Origin: Chloroflexota bacterium
GTDB lineage: Bacteria; Chloroflexota; Anaerolineae; JAAYZQ01
Reading direction: 5' to 3'
DNA length: 64,000 bases
Assembly: GCA_018606645.1 (NCBI GenBank)
Contig: JAGVRI010000007.1
Location: forward strand, 124,001 to 188,000
Below the pieces are notes generated by a model that had not been told where the DNA came from, did not search any database, and worked only from the letters and a program-made list of their open reading frames with translations. Positions 50,036-58,320 of the stretch are shown here, one piece after another; position 1 is the first letter of the stretch, and each line of letters begins with the position of its first letter. Made by a program: the position numbers and the translations under genes.

Positions 50036-50557
50036 CCCCTGCTCCGGTCGGCAGAAGTAGATGACAAACCCGCGATCATCTGGGCGGGTGACCCAGTGGG
50101 CAATGCCAAGGCTGGATGCCTTGTCCACCACCGGGGCGGGCAGAAAGGGCGCCTCCAGTTTGTATATGTCGCCCGGCGCCAGGGCCTGTAGATCCGCCAG
50201 CACCTGGTGGACCGGCTGTTCTCCTGCCGCCAGCATGGCCCCCGCGTCCAGCCCGCCCACCACCCGCGCCTCGGAGAACCAGTCGGGCTGCTCCGTGGTA
50301 TAGGGGACCGCCGTTCCGCCGGAGAAAAGGTCCTGCCCTACCTCTTGTCGGAGACGGTTGATCAGAAGCTCTACCTCCACACCGCCGATGGCTGCCGCCT
50401 GCTGCAGCGTGGTCACGCGGGCGATGGTCCTGCGCAGCAGCGGGTTTTTCAACTTCTCAAAGGCAGGGACATAGCCGATCAGGACCGGCTCCAACTGCGG
50501 ATAGGCCGCCAGCAGTTCGGCAACTTTCGTCTTGGGGGTGATGATCAGTTCGCTCAT
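50021..50557 (-). CDS. DUF1858/DUF2249-like protein
   Basis: 178 residues. Residues ~1-65 ('ITPKTKVAELLAAYPQLEPV' and 'FEKLKNPLLRRTIARVTTLQ') are the DUF1858/ScdA-N helical domain, associated with proteins that repair or sense oxidised metal centres. The C-terminal half ('RVVGGLDAGAMLAAGEQPVH', 'APFLPAPVVDKASSLGIAHW') is a DUF2249-type domain that resembles SirA/TusA folds. It begins 12 bases after the DUF438/hemerythrin/PAS gene, and the two likely act together in nitrosative or oxygen stress. ATG at 50557 (MSELI) is favoured; an in-frame ATG at 50566 is also possible. The 3' end overlaps a repeat. Confidence 0.75.
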   Translation of the reverse strand: MSELIITPKTKVAELLAAYPQLEPVLIGYVPAFEKLKNPLLRRTIARVTTLQQAAAIGGVEVELLINRLRQEVGQDLFSGGTAVPYTTEQPDWFSEARVVGGLDAGAMLAAGEQPVHQVLADLQALAPGDIYKLEAPFLPAPVVDKASSLGIAHWVTRPDDRGFVIYFCRPEQGESPL

Positions 50558-50569
50558 GGTCCCCATCCT

Positions 50570-51817
50570 CTACTCATAGGACAGAATGCGCTTTTCGCCT
50601 TCCAGCGCCCGGTAGCCGGTGATGTCCTGGGTGACCTCCAGGGTGCCCAGGTACTCCCCTTCGTCGTTGCGCACGGCAAAATACTCGATATGGATCATCC
50701 GGCCTCGCCGATGGATCCAGAAGGCTGCCCGGTTCTGCCGGCCGCTCCGGAAATCGTCCAGGATCTTGTCCACAATGTGGACACTGGCCGGCGGATGGCA
50801 CTGGCGCACGTCGCGGTTGAGGATGGCCCGGTTCCGCTGAAAGATCCGCTCCCGGCTCTGGGAGAAATACTTGACCCGGTTGTCGCTGCTGACAAAGGTA
50901 ATATCAACCGGTAGGGTGTTCAGGATGGCCTGCAACTCCTGCACCGACAGGCTTCCGCTGGGCAACTGGATCCGACCATCCCGCGACGGGGCAGCGGCGG
51001 CGCTGACTGCTTCCGGCCGAGTGGCAACCCACTCCGTCGGGGGATCGTACAGGCAGTAACCGAATTCCGGCGTCTGTTTCTGGATCTCGTACCAGTCGGC
51101 CTCCGACAGCGCGTCCATTAGCATCGGGAACAGGATCTGCTCCTCCTTGACGATCATGTCGGCGACCCCCCTGACCGCCGGCTGCAGGACGATCTCGATG
51201 GAGGCCAGCAACTCTTCCCGGGTGATGCCCGGCGTTTTCAGGACCTCGAGGCTGCCCCTGAGCAGGTCTCGGATTTCGTCGTGCTTGCCCCACATCACCT
51301 TGGGCGGGCCGGTGACCCCCCGCTGCTCCAGATAGGGGAAGAGCAGGTACTCCTTGCGCAGGTAGTGCTTGTCCACGTCCATGAGCTGGTTGAACAGGGC
51401 GGTCAGCCTGAAGATGGCCTCCTGCAGTTCGGCATCATCCACCTCGCTCACCGCAGCAAGCTGAGCGTTGACCTGGTCGATCACCGCCGCCAGCGCCCGG
51501 TTTTCGTGCATCAGCACATCCATGGGGTGGCCCTCGGGAATGGCCCGCGATGGGCCGAGGTCCACCCGACCTTCCAGCACGGCCGAGTGGACATCACACA
51601 GCCGGACCAGCTCCTCCTGGGGCAGTCCCTCTTCCAGGAGTTCCTGCTCGACCTCCACCACCTCGCCATAGGGGATCGCGCCCAGCGTCTGGACCAGCTC
51701 TTGCCGGACGCTGTCCGGCGATTCGCCGGCGTGAAGCTTCCGGATCAGCTCTTTCAGCCTGGCCTTTCTGAACGTCGAATTGTCGATATGGATACTCACT
51801 GATGGTTCCTCCGCCAT
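50570..51817 (-). CDS. DUF438, hemerythrin (HHE) and PAS domain protein
   Basis: 415 residues. Residues ~10-70 are DUF438 ('RKARLKELIRKLHAGESPDS'). A hemerythrin-like four-helix domain (~90-235) has iron-ligand candidates 'HPMDVLMHENRAL', 'DKHYLRKEYLLFPYLE', 'WGKHDEIRDLL' and 'VKEEQILFPML'. A C-terminal PAS domain (~290-410) starts 'LNTLPVDITFVSSDNRVKYF' and ends 'YLGTLEVTQDITGYRALEGE'. Such proteins sense oxygen or nitric oxide through a di-iron site. Two starts are possible: ATG 51817, and GTG 51799 with a GGAGG site eight bases upstream. First gene of a two-gene operon read leftward. Confidence 0.87.
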   Translation of the reverse strand: MAEEPSVSIHIDNSTFRKARLKELIRKLHAGESPDSVRQELVQTLGAIPYGEVVEVEQELLEEGLPQEELVRLCDVHSAVLEGRVDLGPSRAIPEGHPMDVLMHENRALAAVIDQVNAQLAAVSEVDDAELQEAIFRLTALFNQLMDVDKHYLRKEYLLFPYLEQRGVTGPPKVMWGKHDEIRDLLRGSLEVLKTPGITREELLASIEIVLQPAVRGVADMIVKEEQILFPMLMDALSEADWYEIQKQTPEFGYCLYDPPTEWVATRPEAVSAAAAPSRDGRIQLPSGSLSVQELQAILNTLPVDITFVSSDNRVKYFSQSRERIFQRNRAILNRDVRQCHPPASVHIVDKILDDFRSGRQNRAAFWIHRRGRMIHIEYFAVRNDEGEYLGTLEVTQDITGYRALEGEKRILSYE

Positions 51818-51883
51818 ACAGAACTCTCAATCACGGCTGTATTCTACCGCGCAGGATGGAAAAAGGGTATGACTTTGATCAGG

Positions 51884-51950
51884 CCGGGGAGTTCCCATGC
51901 CCGGTTGGATGCCACAGGGAATGAACCCATGGGCTGGCGGCTCAAGGCGC
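51884..51950 (+). repeat. Dispersed repeat, module A (diverged)
   Basis: 'gggagttcccatgcccgg' and 'ggctggcggctcaagg'. The rest of 51818-52184 has no recognisable gene; CGTCG/CGACG-type short inverted repeats only. Confidence 0.6.
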
Positions 51951-52184
51951 GTCGGCTGGGCCTGCGCGCTGAGTCTGTCTCACCATGGCTCTCTCTTCAT
52001 GAACGGCGTCCTCGCCACAATCACACCGTGAAATGCGCCGGTCCACCTGGTCCCGTCTCGTGGGGAGCGTGCACAACTCTCCGTGCTTGGAACACCGGGC
52101 GACGACACAGGACTTATGAAACGCCGTGAACAATAGCACGGTAATTGCTACTCTGGACGTGGGATGGGATCACCATGCCGGTCA

Positions 52185-52249
52185 TCCTTTTTCATGAGCC
52201 CAGAATCCCGCGTTTTGACGATGACAGACGGGTGGAATGGTGTTATGCT
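52185..52249 (+). promoter_or_regulatory. Promoter with duplicated regulatory block, copy 1
   Basis: A 43-base block (52185-52227) matches 57608-57650 with three differences. Its end carries -35 ATGACA (52221-52226), then 17 bases and extended -10 TGT-TATGCT (52244-52249). A second overlapping TTGACG is at 52215-52220. Confidence 0.75.
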
Positions 52250-52280
52250 TCAGGTGAATCCAATGCACGGAGGAGGCAAA

Positions 52281-52610
52281 ATGAACCGGGACGTTACGGT
52301 GCTTTTGCGAATTACAGGTGGAGTGTTGTTGGCCGGCATTCTCGGCTTGCTGCTCTTCTATTTCCTTCTCGCGCCCGATGGCTCGCCTGGGGTGGGGCCG
52401 GAATCCGAGGCAACAGCCGACACTGGTGACGCCAGGCTCCCCAACCCGGCTTCGGTGTACTGTAAGGAGCGGGGCGGCAGGCTCGCGATCCGCACCGCCG
52501 CTGACGGCAGCCAGGTTGGTGTCTGTATGTTTCCCGACGGCGGCGAATGTGAAGAATGGGCTTTCTACCGGGGCGAATGCGGCCTAACCGTGAATGACCG
52601 GGAAGATTGA
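52281..52610 (+). CDS. Membrane-anchored DUF333 (putative hemolysin-like) protein
   Basis: 109 residues. One N-terminal membrane helix ('ITGGVLLAGILGLLLFYFLL', ~11-30) with a short cytoplasmic start, then a mature DUF333 domain: 'NPASVYCKERGGRLAIRTAA', 'GSQVGVCMFPDGGECEEWAF' and 'YRGECG', with its conserved cysteines. DUF333 proteins are small secreted or lipoprotein domains, some labelled as putative hemolysins without proof. ATG 52281 follows GGAGGAGG. The helix and the promoter are both shared with the gene at 57703, though the outer domains differ. Confidence 0.85.
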   Translation: MNRDVTVLLRITGGVLLAGILGLLLFYFLLAPDGSPGVGPESEATADTGDARLPNPASVYCKERGGRLAIRTAADGSQVGVCMFPDGGECEEWAFYRGECGLTVNDRED

Positions 52611-52810
52611 CAAGGCTCTGCAGTGAGTCATGGAACTGGCCGGGGGGTCTCTTTTCCGGGCAGCCGATCACGGTTTCGGACACCGGTCTCGCGCCGGGAT
52701 ACCACATCGCGCGGCATCTCGGCGTACCGAACGCGGCATTGGGCGCGAGCGGTCTGGCCACGGCGACTGCCGATTCCCATGGCATTTCAAGTTGCAGAAA
52801 GGAGTGCGAC

Positions 52811-53059
52811 ATGATCGGTTCGGGATATGAATACCTGATGTGGCACATGTATATAGCTCACTTGCGCGAGGCCCAACAGAATCGGCTTGCTCAAATCGCA
52901 CGGTCCGGAGAAAGGCGACAGCCCGGTCTACTCGCGCGGCTGCGGCTTTGGCTGGTGCGCAACGTGGCTGCCCGGCCCAAGACCGGGCTGGGCAGCCCTT
53001 TGAGCGTGAAGAAGCAGGTCACGTCTGGTTCGAGGTCGAGAGGCAGTCTGATCCTGTGA
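52811..53059 (+). CDS. Small basic protein of unknown function
   Basis: 82 residues, start ATG 52811 after AAAGGAG. 'MIGSGYEYLMWHMYIAHLRE' looks amphipathic, followed by an arginine-rich helix ('LLARLRLWLVRNVAARP'). The protein might associate with membrane or nucleic acid. No family recognised. The 200 bases between it and the DUF333 gene hold no gene, and its last third ('KKQVTSGSRSRGSLIL') looks non-conserved. Confidence 0.5.
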   Translation: MIGSGYEYLMWHMYIAHLREAQQNRLAQIARSGERRQPGLLARLRLWLVRNVAARPKTGLGSPLSVKKQVTSGSRSRGSLIL

Positions 53060-53131
53060 GTGCACCCGCTGCCCGCTGGAGCCCGTAGACCGCTTGCCGA
53101 ACACCCTGGTGCAGGGCCACTCGCACGAATC

Positions 53132-53160
53132 TTGACTTATGCCCCCTTCCCTGTTAGAAT
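53132..53160 (+). promoter_or_regulatory. Promoter of the large sensor kinase operon
   Basis: TTGACT (53132-53137), 17-base spacer, TAGAAT (53155-53160), followed by AAGGAGG at 53172-53178 and ATG 53184. Confidence 0.75.
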
Positions 53161-53183
53161 GATAGCAATCAAGGAGGTGCGTC

Positions 53184-56100
53184 ATGACACCTGGCGATGC
53201 CCCTGTCTCTCTCGGGTCGCAGCGGAATGTCACGGCGCGAGGGGAGGGGGCGGAAGCACTGCGCCGGGAGCGCGACCTGCTCTCAGCCGTGCTCGACACG
53301 GTCGGCGCCCTGGTGGTGGTCCTCGATCGCCAAGGACGGATCGTCCGCTTCAACCGCGCCTGCGAGTTGACGACCGGATATTCCTTCGAAGAGGTAAGAG
53401 GTCGCGATCTATGGGACGTTTTCCTTGTCCCGGAAGAGATTGCGCCTGTCCGGGCGGTTTTTGAGCAACTCCGCGCCGGACAATTCCCGAAGACATTTGA
53501 AAACCATTGGCGTACCCGAGATGGGCACCGTCGGCTGATCGCCTGGTCCAACACGGCGCTCCTGGACGCTGACGGCGCGGTCGAGTACGTCATTGGTACC
53601 GGCATCGACATCACCGACCGGAGGCGGGCCGAGGTCCAGAGGGATGCCACGCTAGAAGCGCTGCGCCAGGCGCGCGATGAGCTGGAGCGCCGGGTCGCAG
53701 AAAGGACCGCCGAGCTCGAGAAGGTCAACCAAAGCCTGGAAGAGGAGGTTATCGAGCGCCGAAGCGCCGAGGAGGCGCTGCGCGAGAGCGAGGGCCACCT
53801 GCGCTCGCTGATGGAGAGCGCCCGGCACTATGCCATCTACCGTATTGCCTCCGATCCGACCCATCCCTATCTAGCCCGAGTCGTCTTGGCCAGCCCTTCG
53901 CTCGGGGAGCTGCTGAGCACCTCGGATGTATTTGACCTGGCCACGTGGTTTACCAACATCCATCCCGACGACCTGGCACGCTGCGAAGAAGGCAATCGTC
54001 GTTCGCTGGGAACCGGTGTGCCCTTTGACGAACAGTTTCGCCTGTTCAGGCCAGAGTCCGCCGAGTGGCGCTGGGTGCACGACCGTTCTACACCCGTTTT
54101 TGACGCTGCCGGTGGGCTCACCCACTTCAACGGACTGATGGTCGACATCACCGACCTGAAGCAGACACAGCAGGCCTTGGAGCAACGTCTGGCCTCCGAG
54201 GCGCTTGTTGCCCGCATCTCGACCGAGTTTGTCCATCTGGGCCCCGCTGAGATCGATACCGGCATCCAGCATGCCCTGCAGGCCATTGGCCAGGTGGCTG
54301 GAGTGGACCGTAGCTATGTGTTCCAGTTCTCGGGCGATGGGACGATCCTGGACAACACGCACGAGTGGTGCGCCGAGGGGATCGAATCGTATGTGAACTC
54401 CCTCAGGGGCCTCCCTCGGACAGCCTTCCCCTGGTTTGTGAGCCGGCTGGAGCAGCTCGAGGTGGTCTCTGTTCCACGCGTTGCCGATCTGCCGCCGGAA
54501 GCGAACCTGGAGCGCGCCGAATGTGAGCGAGAAGGCATCCAGTCGATGATCCTCGTGCCCTTGGCCTACCGTGGGATGCTCACGGGCTTCCTTGGCTTTG
54601 ATTCGGTACGCAGTGAAAGGAGGTGGGGCGAAGACACGATTGCCCTGCTCAAGACTGTGGCCGGGATCATGGTCAATGCCCTGGAACACAAGCGAGCGCA
54701 GGCGATCCAGGCCGGCCAGCGCCAGTTTCTGGAGCTGCTGGCGACCGGTGGGGACTTTGCGGAGACGCTCCACACCCTGGTTCGCCTCATCGAGGATCAG
54801 TGGCCAGGAATGCTGGGGCTTGTTCTGCTCCTGGATGAGGACGGCAAGCGTCTGCACATCGGGGCATCGGTGAGCTTGCCGCAGGACTATGTCCAGTCGA
54901 TCGAAGGGCTGGAGATCGGGCCGATGGTCGGCTCGTGCGGCACCGCCTGCTACCGCCGCGAGCGAGTGATCGTGGAGGATACCGCCACCGATCCACGTTG
55001 GGATGGCTTGCGCGATCTGGCGCTCCAATACAACCTGCGGGCCTGCTGGTCGGAACCGGTGTTCTCCGCCGACGGCCAGGTGGTGGGCACCTTTGCCATG
55101 TACTATCGCCAGCCCCGCGCGCCGACCGAGGCCGAGCTGCGCACCATCGAGATGGGTGCCCACCTTGTTGGCGTGGCCGTCGAGCACAGAGGGGCGGAGC
55201 AGGCCCTGCGGGAGAGTGAGGAAAAGTTCCGCAGGATCGTCGAACTGGCCAACGTTGGCATCGCCATCGTCCAGGATGCCCGCTTCCAATTTGCGAATCC
55301 GCATTGGGCCTCGATGCTGGGCTACACCGTCGAGGAATTGCTCGGCACCGAGTTCATGCCCTACTGCACGCCCGAAGAACGGGACCGCATCGTGGACTTT
55401 TACACGCGCAGGACAAGGGGCGAGCCGGCTCCGACGCGCTATGAAACGGTCATGTTGCACAAGGACGGCACGCGCGTCTACGCCGAGGTCAGCGTCGGCA
55501 TGATTCCCTACAAGGGCCGGCAGGCTACCTTTGTCTTTCTGCGCGACATCACCGAGCAAAAGCAGGCGCAGCAAGCCCTCGAGGAGGCGTACCGCACCCT
55601 GGAACAGCGAGTCGAGGAGCGCACCTACGAGTTAAGCACGCTGTTGATGGAGAACGCACGCCTGTACGAGGCAGAACAGAACCGCCGTGAGGAGGCCGAG
55701 CGACGGCGGCGGGTGGCAGAAGGCATGCGTGAAATTCTGGCGATCCTCAACTCCAAACAACCCCTGAATGACATGCTGGAGCTGATCGCTACCCATGCCT
55801 GCCAGGTCCTGGGAAGCGACGCTGCCGCCCTGTTGCGCCTGGACAAAGCGACGGGCCTCCTGGGGATCCAGGCCACCTGCCATCTCGACCCAGAGTACGC
55901 AGCCCACATCCGCATGCCGCTGGGTGTAGGAACGGCAGGCCGTGCGCTGGCGGAACGCCGGCCGGTGGCCATCTCCGATACCAGCGAGGCAGCGGCCTAC
56001 CTGAGTTCGGGAGGCTCGGACCGGCCGGAGATCGTTGCGGACCTCTTGAACCGACTGGCCGGCCGGTTCTGCGCGCTGTTCTCGGTGCCGGTGATCGTCA

Positions 56101-56867
56101 AGGACGAAGCTCATGGTGCCATCACGTTCTACTACTGCAAGCCTCACAGTTTTTCCGAAGAAGAGTTCGGCCTGGCTCTGAGTGTGGCCGACCAGGCCGC
56201 GCTGGCGCTGGAGAACGCCCGGCTGCGCGAGCAGTCAGAGCAGGCAGCCGTCCTGGAGGAGCGGGGGCGGCTGGCCCGCGAGTTGCACGATTCGGTGACG
56301 CAATCCCTCTACAGCGTGACCATGTACACCGAGGCGGCCGCCCGACTTCTGACATCGGGACAGGGGGTTGCTGCCGCCGAGTGCTTGCGGGATGCTCGGG
56401 ATACAGCCCAGGAGGCGCTGCGCGAGATGCGATTGATGATCTACCAGCTCCGCCCGCCGCTTCTCGAAAAAGGCGGGCTGGCGGTTGCTCTCCAGGTGCG
56501 ATTGGACGCCGTGGAGCGGCGCGGCGGTATCCACGCCGAGCTGATCGTCGAAGGGGAGGACCATCTGCCGCCCGGCGTTCAGGCTGAACTGCACCAGATC
56601 GCCCAGGAGGCGCTGAACAACGCCCTCAAACACGCCCACGCCCGCGAGGTGCAGGTGCGCCTGCATTTCGGCGACGCCGCAACCTGTCTGGAGGTGCAAG
56701 ACGACGGAGTGGGCTTTGAACTCGCCGCCGCCCAGGCAGCCGGCGGGATGGGTCTCCCCAGCATGGTGGAGCGCGCACAGAAGATCGGCGCGCGGCTCGG
56801 CATCGAGACCGCGCCGGGCCGGGGGACAAAGGTCCTTGTAGAGGTACCAACTGGAGGTGAGGGATGA
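53184..56867 (+). CDS. Cytoplasmic sensor histidine kinase with three PAS and three GAF domains
   Basis: 1227 residues, no membrane helix. Order: PAS (~28-150, 'VLDTVGALVVVLDRQGRIVR'); coiled coil (~155-200, with 'ELERRVAERTAELEKVNQS'); PAS (~205-330, with 'VHDRSTPVFDAAGGLTHFNG'); GAF (~345-500); GAF (~515-675, 'YVQSIEGLEIGPMVGSCGTA'); PAS (~680-800); second coiled coil; GAF (~860-1015); then HisKA_3 with H1035 in 'ELHDSVTQSLY' and HATPase with 'QEALNNALKHAHA' and 'DDGVGFEL'. It should sense soluble signals such as redox state, light or small molecules, and phosphorylate the regulator whose start overlaps its stop. No phytochrome cysteine or heme-PAS signature is clear. Confidence 0.9.
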   Translation: MTPGDAPVSLGSQRNVTARGEGAEALRRERDLLSAVLDTVGALVVVLDRQGRIVRFNRACELTTGYSFEEVRGRDLWDVFLVPEEIAPVRAVFEQLRAGQFPKTFENHWRTRDGHRRLIAWSNTALLDADGAVEYVIGTGIDITDRRRAEVQRDATLEALRQARDELERRVAERTAELEKVNQSLEEEVIERRSAEEALRESEGHLRSLMESARHYAIYRIASDPTHPYLARVVLASPSLGELLSTSDVFDLATWFTNIHPDDLARCEEGNRRSLGTGVPFDEQFRLFRPESAEWRWVHDRSTPVFDAAGGLTHFNGLMVDITDLKQTQQALEQRLASEALVARISTEFVHLGPAEIDTGIQHALQAIGQVAGVDRSYVFQFSGDGTILDNTHEWCAEGIESYVNSLRGLPRTAFPWFVSRLEQLEVVSVPRVADLPPEANLERAECEREGIQSMILVPLAYRGMLTGFLGFDSVRSERRWGEDTIALLKTVAGIMVNALEHKRAQAIQAGQRQFLELLATGGDFAETLHTLVRLIEDQWPGMLGLVLLLDEDGKRLHIGASVSLPQDYVQSIEGLEIGPMVGSCGTACYRRERVIVEDTATDPRWDGLRDLALQYNLRACWSEPVFSADGQVVGTFAMYYRQPRAPTEAELRTIEMGAHLVGVAVEHRGAEQALRESEEKFRRIVELANVGIAIVQDARFQFANPHWASMLGYTVEELLGTEFMPYCTPEERDRIVDFYTRRTRGEPAPTRYETVMLHKDGTRVYAEVSVGMIPYKGRQATFVFLRDITEQKQAQQALEEAYRTLEQRVEERTYELSTLLMENARLYEAEQNRREEAERRRRVAEGMREILAILNSKQPLNDMLELIATHACQVLGSDAAALLRLDKATGLLGIQATCHLDPEYAAHIRMPLGVGTAGRALAERRPVAISDTSEAAAYLSSGGSDRPEIVADLLNRLAGRFCALFSVPVIVKDEAHGAITFYYCKPHSFSEEEFGLALSVADQAALALENARLREQSEQAAVLEERGRLARELHDSVTQSLYSVTMYTEAAARLLTSGQGVAAAECLRDARDTAQEALREMRLMIYQLRPPLLEKGGLAVALQVRLDAVERRGGIHAELIVEGEDHLPPGVQAELHQIAQEALNNALKHAHAREVQVRLHFGDAATCLEVQDDGVGFELAAAQAAGGMGLPSMVERAQKIGARLGIETAPGRGTKVLVEVPTGGEG

Positions 56868-57535
56868 CATCACGAATCCGCGTTCTCATTGCCGATGACC
56901 ACGCCATTCTTCGCAAGGGGATTCGCGCCCTGCTGGGCACGGAACCCGACATCGAGGTAGTGGGTGAGACGGCCGACGGCCTGGAGACGGTGGCGCAGGC
57001 CAAAACGCTGCACCCCGACGTGATCCTGATGGACCTGGTGATGCCCAGGATGGATGGCATCGAAGCAACGCACCGGATCACGACCGAGCAGCCAGGAGTG
57101 CGTATCCTGGTCCTGACCAGTTTTGCAGCCGACGACAAGGTCTTTCCCGCCATCAAGGCCGGGGCGCTGGGTTACATCCTCAAGGACTCGGGTCCGGCAG
57201 AACTGGTGCAGGCCATTCAGCAGGTCTATCGGGGGGAGCCCTCGCTGGAGCCCGCCATCGCCCTCAGAATGTTGCAGGAGCTTTCCCATCCCCCCGAGCG
57301 CACCCCCACCCCCGATCCCCTGAGCGAGCGTGAGTTGGAGGTGCTGCGCCTGCTGGCCCAGGGAAAGAGCAACCGGGAGATAGCGGACCGGCTGGTGATC
57401 ACCGAGCTGACGGTGCGCACCCATGTCAGCAACATCCTGGGCAAGCTGCACCTGGCCAGCCGCACTCAGGCGGCGCTGTACGCGCTGAAGGAGGGACTGG
57501 CCTCGCTCGACGACGTGCCGGCCGACATGGGCTAG
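56864..57535 (+). CDS. NarL/FixJ-family response regulator
   Basis: 223 residues. Receiver with 'LIADDHAILRKGIRALLGTE', phospho-acceptor D57 in 'VILMDLVMPRMDG' and the lysine in 'YILKDSGPAEL'. Effector domain with LuxR-type HTH 'LSERELEVLRLLAQGKSNRE' and 'TELTVRTHVSNILGKLHLAS'. It overlaps the end of the sensor kinase gene by four bases (ATGA), the usual tight coupling of a cognate pair. A terminator follows directly, so the kinase and regulator form a two-gene unit. Confidence 0.93.
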   Translation: MTSRIRVLIADDHAILRKGIRALLGTEPDIEVVGETADGLETVAQAKTLHPDVILMDLVMPRMDGIEATHRITTEQPGVRILVLTSFAADDKVFPAIKAGALGYILKDSGPAELVQAIQQVYRGEPSLEPAIALRMLQELSHPPERTPTPDPLSERELEVLRLLAQGKSNREIADRLVITELTVRTHVSNILGKLHLASRTQAALYALKEGLASLDDVPADMG

Positions 57536-57588
57536 GCCACTTTCCCTACCACAAATCTAGCATCTTCTCTATACTCATTATCAAGGAC

Positions 57589-57615
57589 AGGACCGTCGGC
57601 GAGGCGGTCCTTTTT
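57589..57615 (+). terminator. Intrinsic terminator of the sensor/regulator operon
   Basis: AGGACCG (57589-57595) and CGGTCCT (57605-57611) form a stem followed by TTTT. Its T-run overlaps the start of the duplicated regulatory block. Confidence 0.75.
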
Positions 57616-57672
57616 CATTAGCCCAGAATCCAGCCTTTTGACGATGACAGCAGGGCGGCGTTGTGCTATGCT
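57608..57672 (+). promoter_or_regulatory. Promoter with duplicated regulatory block, copy 2
   Basis: The 43-base block 57608-57650 repeats 52185-52227. -35 ATGACA (57644-57649), 17 bases, extended -10 TGC-TATGCT (57667-57672). The GTG start at 57703 follows an AAGGAGG site. Confidence 0.78.
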
Positions 57673-57702
57673 GAGGCGAGCAACCCAAGAAGGAGGTGCA
57701 CA

Positions 57703-58320
57703 GTGACTCGCCGCTTCAAGGTGGTTTTGGGAATTCTGGGTGGTCTGCTGGTGGCCGGTCTCGTCGGTCTGTTGGTGTTCTACACCCTGTTCGCACCTGT
57801 TAGCTCGTCTGGGGCACAGGCGGAGGGGCATGCCTTCAGTCTGGACATCATGAGCGGGGATGGGGCAGAGGTCTCTTGGGAAGGCTATACCGATGAGTAT
57901 CGTCCCGGCACCTCGGATATCATGCGTCTGGCCGTCAAGAACAGCACAGATAAGCCCTGGGCTGGCCGTCTGTGCTTCCAGTTACTGGAGCCACAGCCCT
58001 CTTCAGTGGTCATGCCATTGGCGAACCAGGAATTCGATCTTCAAGGGGGCGATGGACTGGCTCAAGAAGTTCACCTCAACTTGCCGGCCGATCTCTCGCC
58101 TGGCATCTACGGACTGAGCTTGGTGATCCACACCTCCACCGGCCCCATCGCAGCGGTGATCCCTATATGGGTAGGTGACGAAGGCAAGCGGGAGCCGTTC
58201 CAGGGGGAATGGCCCATGGGGCCGGCGCTGGAGGCATGTCGGGCATCTCAGAGCACCGCCCAAGAAGAGCAAACGGTCCTGAATGAGAAAGGAGTGAAAC
58301 ACCATGTCCAAGAGATCTAA
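57703..58320 (+). CDS. Membrane-anchored protein with an Ig-like outer domain
   Basis: 205 residues, GTG start with AAGGAGG. An N-terminal helix ('ILGGLLVAGLVGLLVFYTLF', ~9-28) closely resembles that of the DUF333 protein at 52281, and the promoters are duplicates. The outer domain ('SDIMRLAVKNSTDKPWAGRL', 'GGDGLAQEVHLNLPADLSPG', 'YGLSLVIHTSTGPIAAVIPI') looks like a single Ig/CARDB-like beta sandwich; the last 40 residues are polar. Function unknown. It overlaps the next gene by 17 bases and opens an apparently continuous operon to the end of the window. Confidence 0.7.
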   Translation: MTRRFKVVLGILGGLLVAGLVGLLVFYTLFAPVSSSGAQAEGHAFSLDIMSGDGAEVSWEGYTDEYRPGTSDIMRLAVKNSTDKPWAGRLCFQLLEPQPSSVVMPLANQEFDLQGGDGLAQEVHLNLPADLSPGIYGLSLVIHTSTGPIAAVIPIWVGDEGKREPFQGEWPMGPALEACRASQSTAQEEQTVLNEKGVKHHVQEI

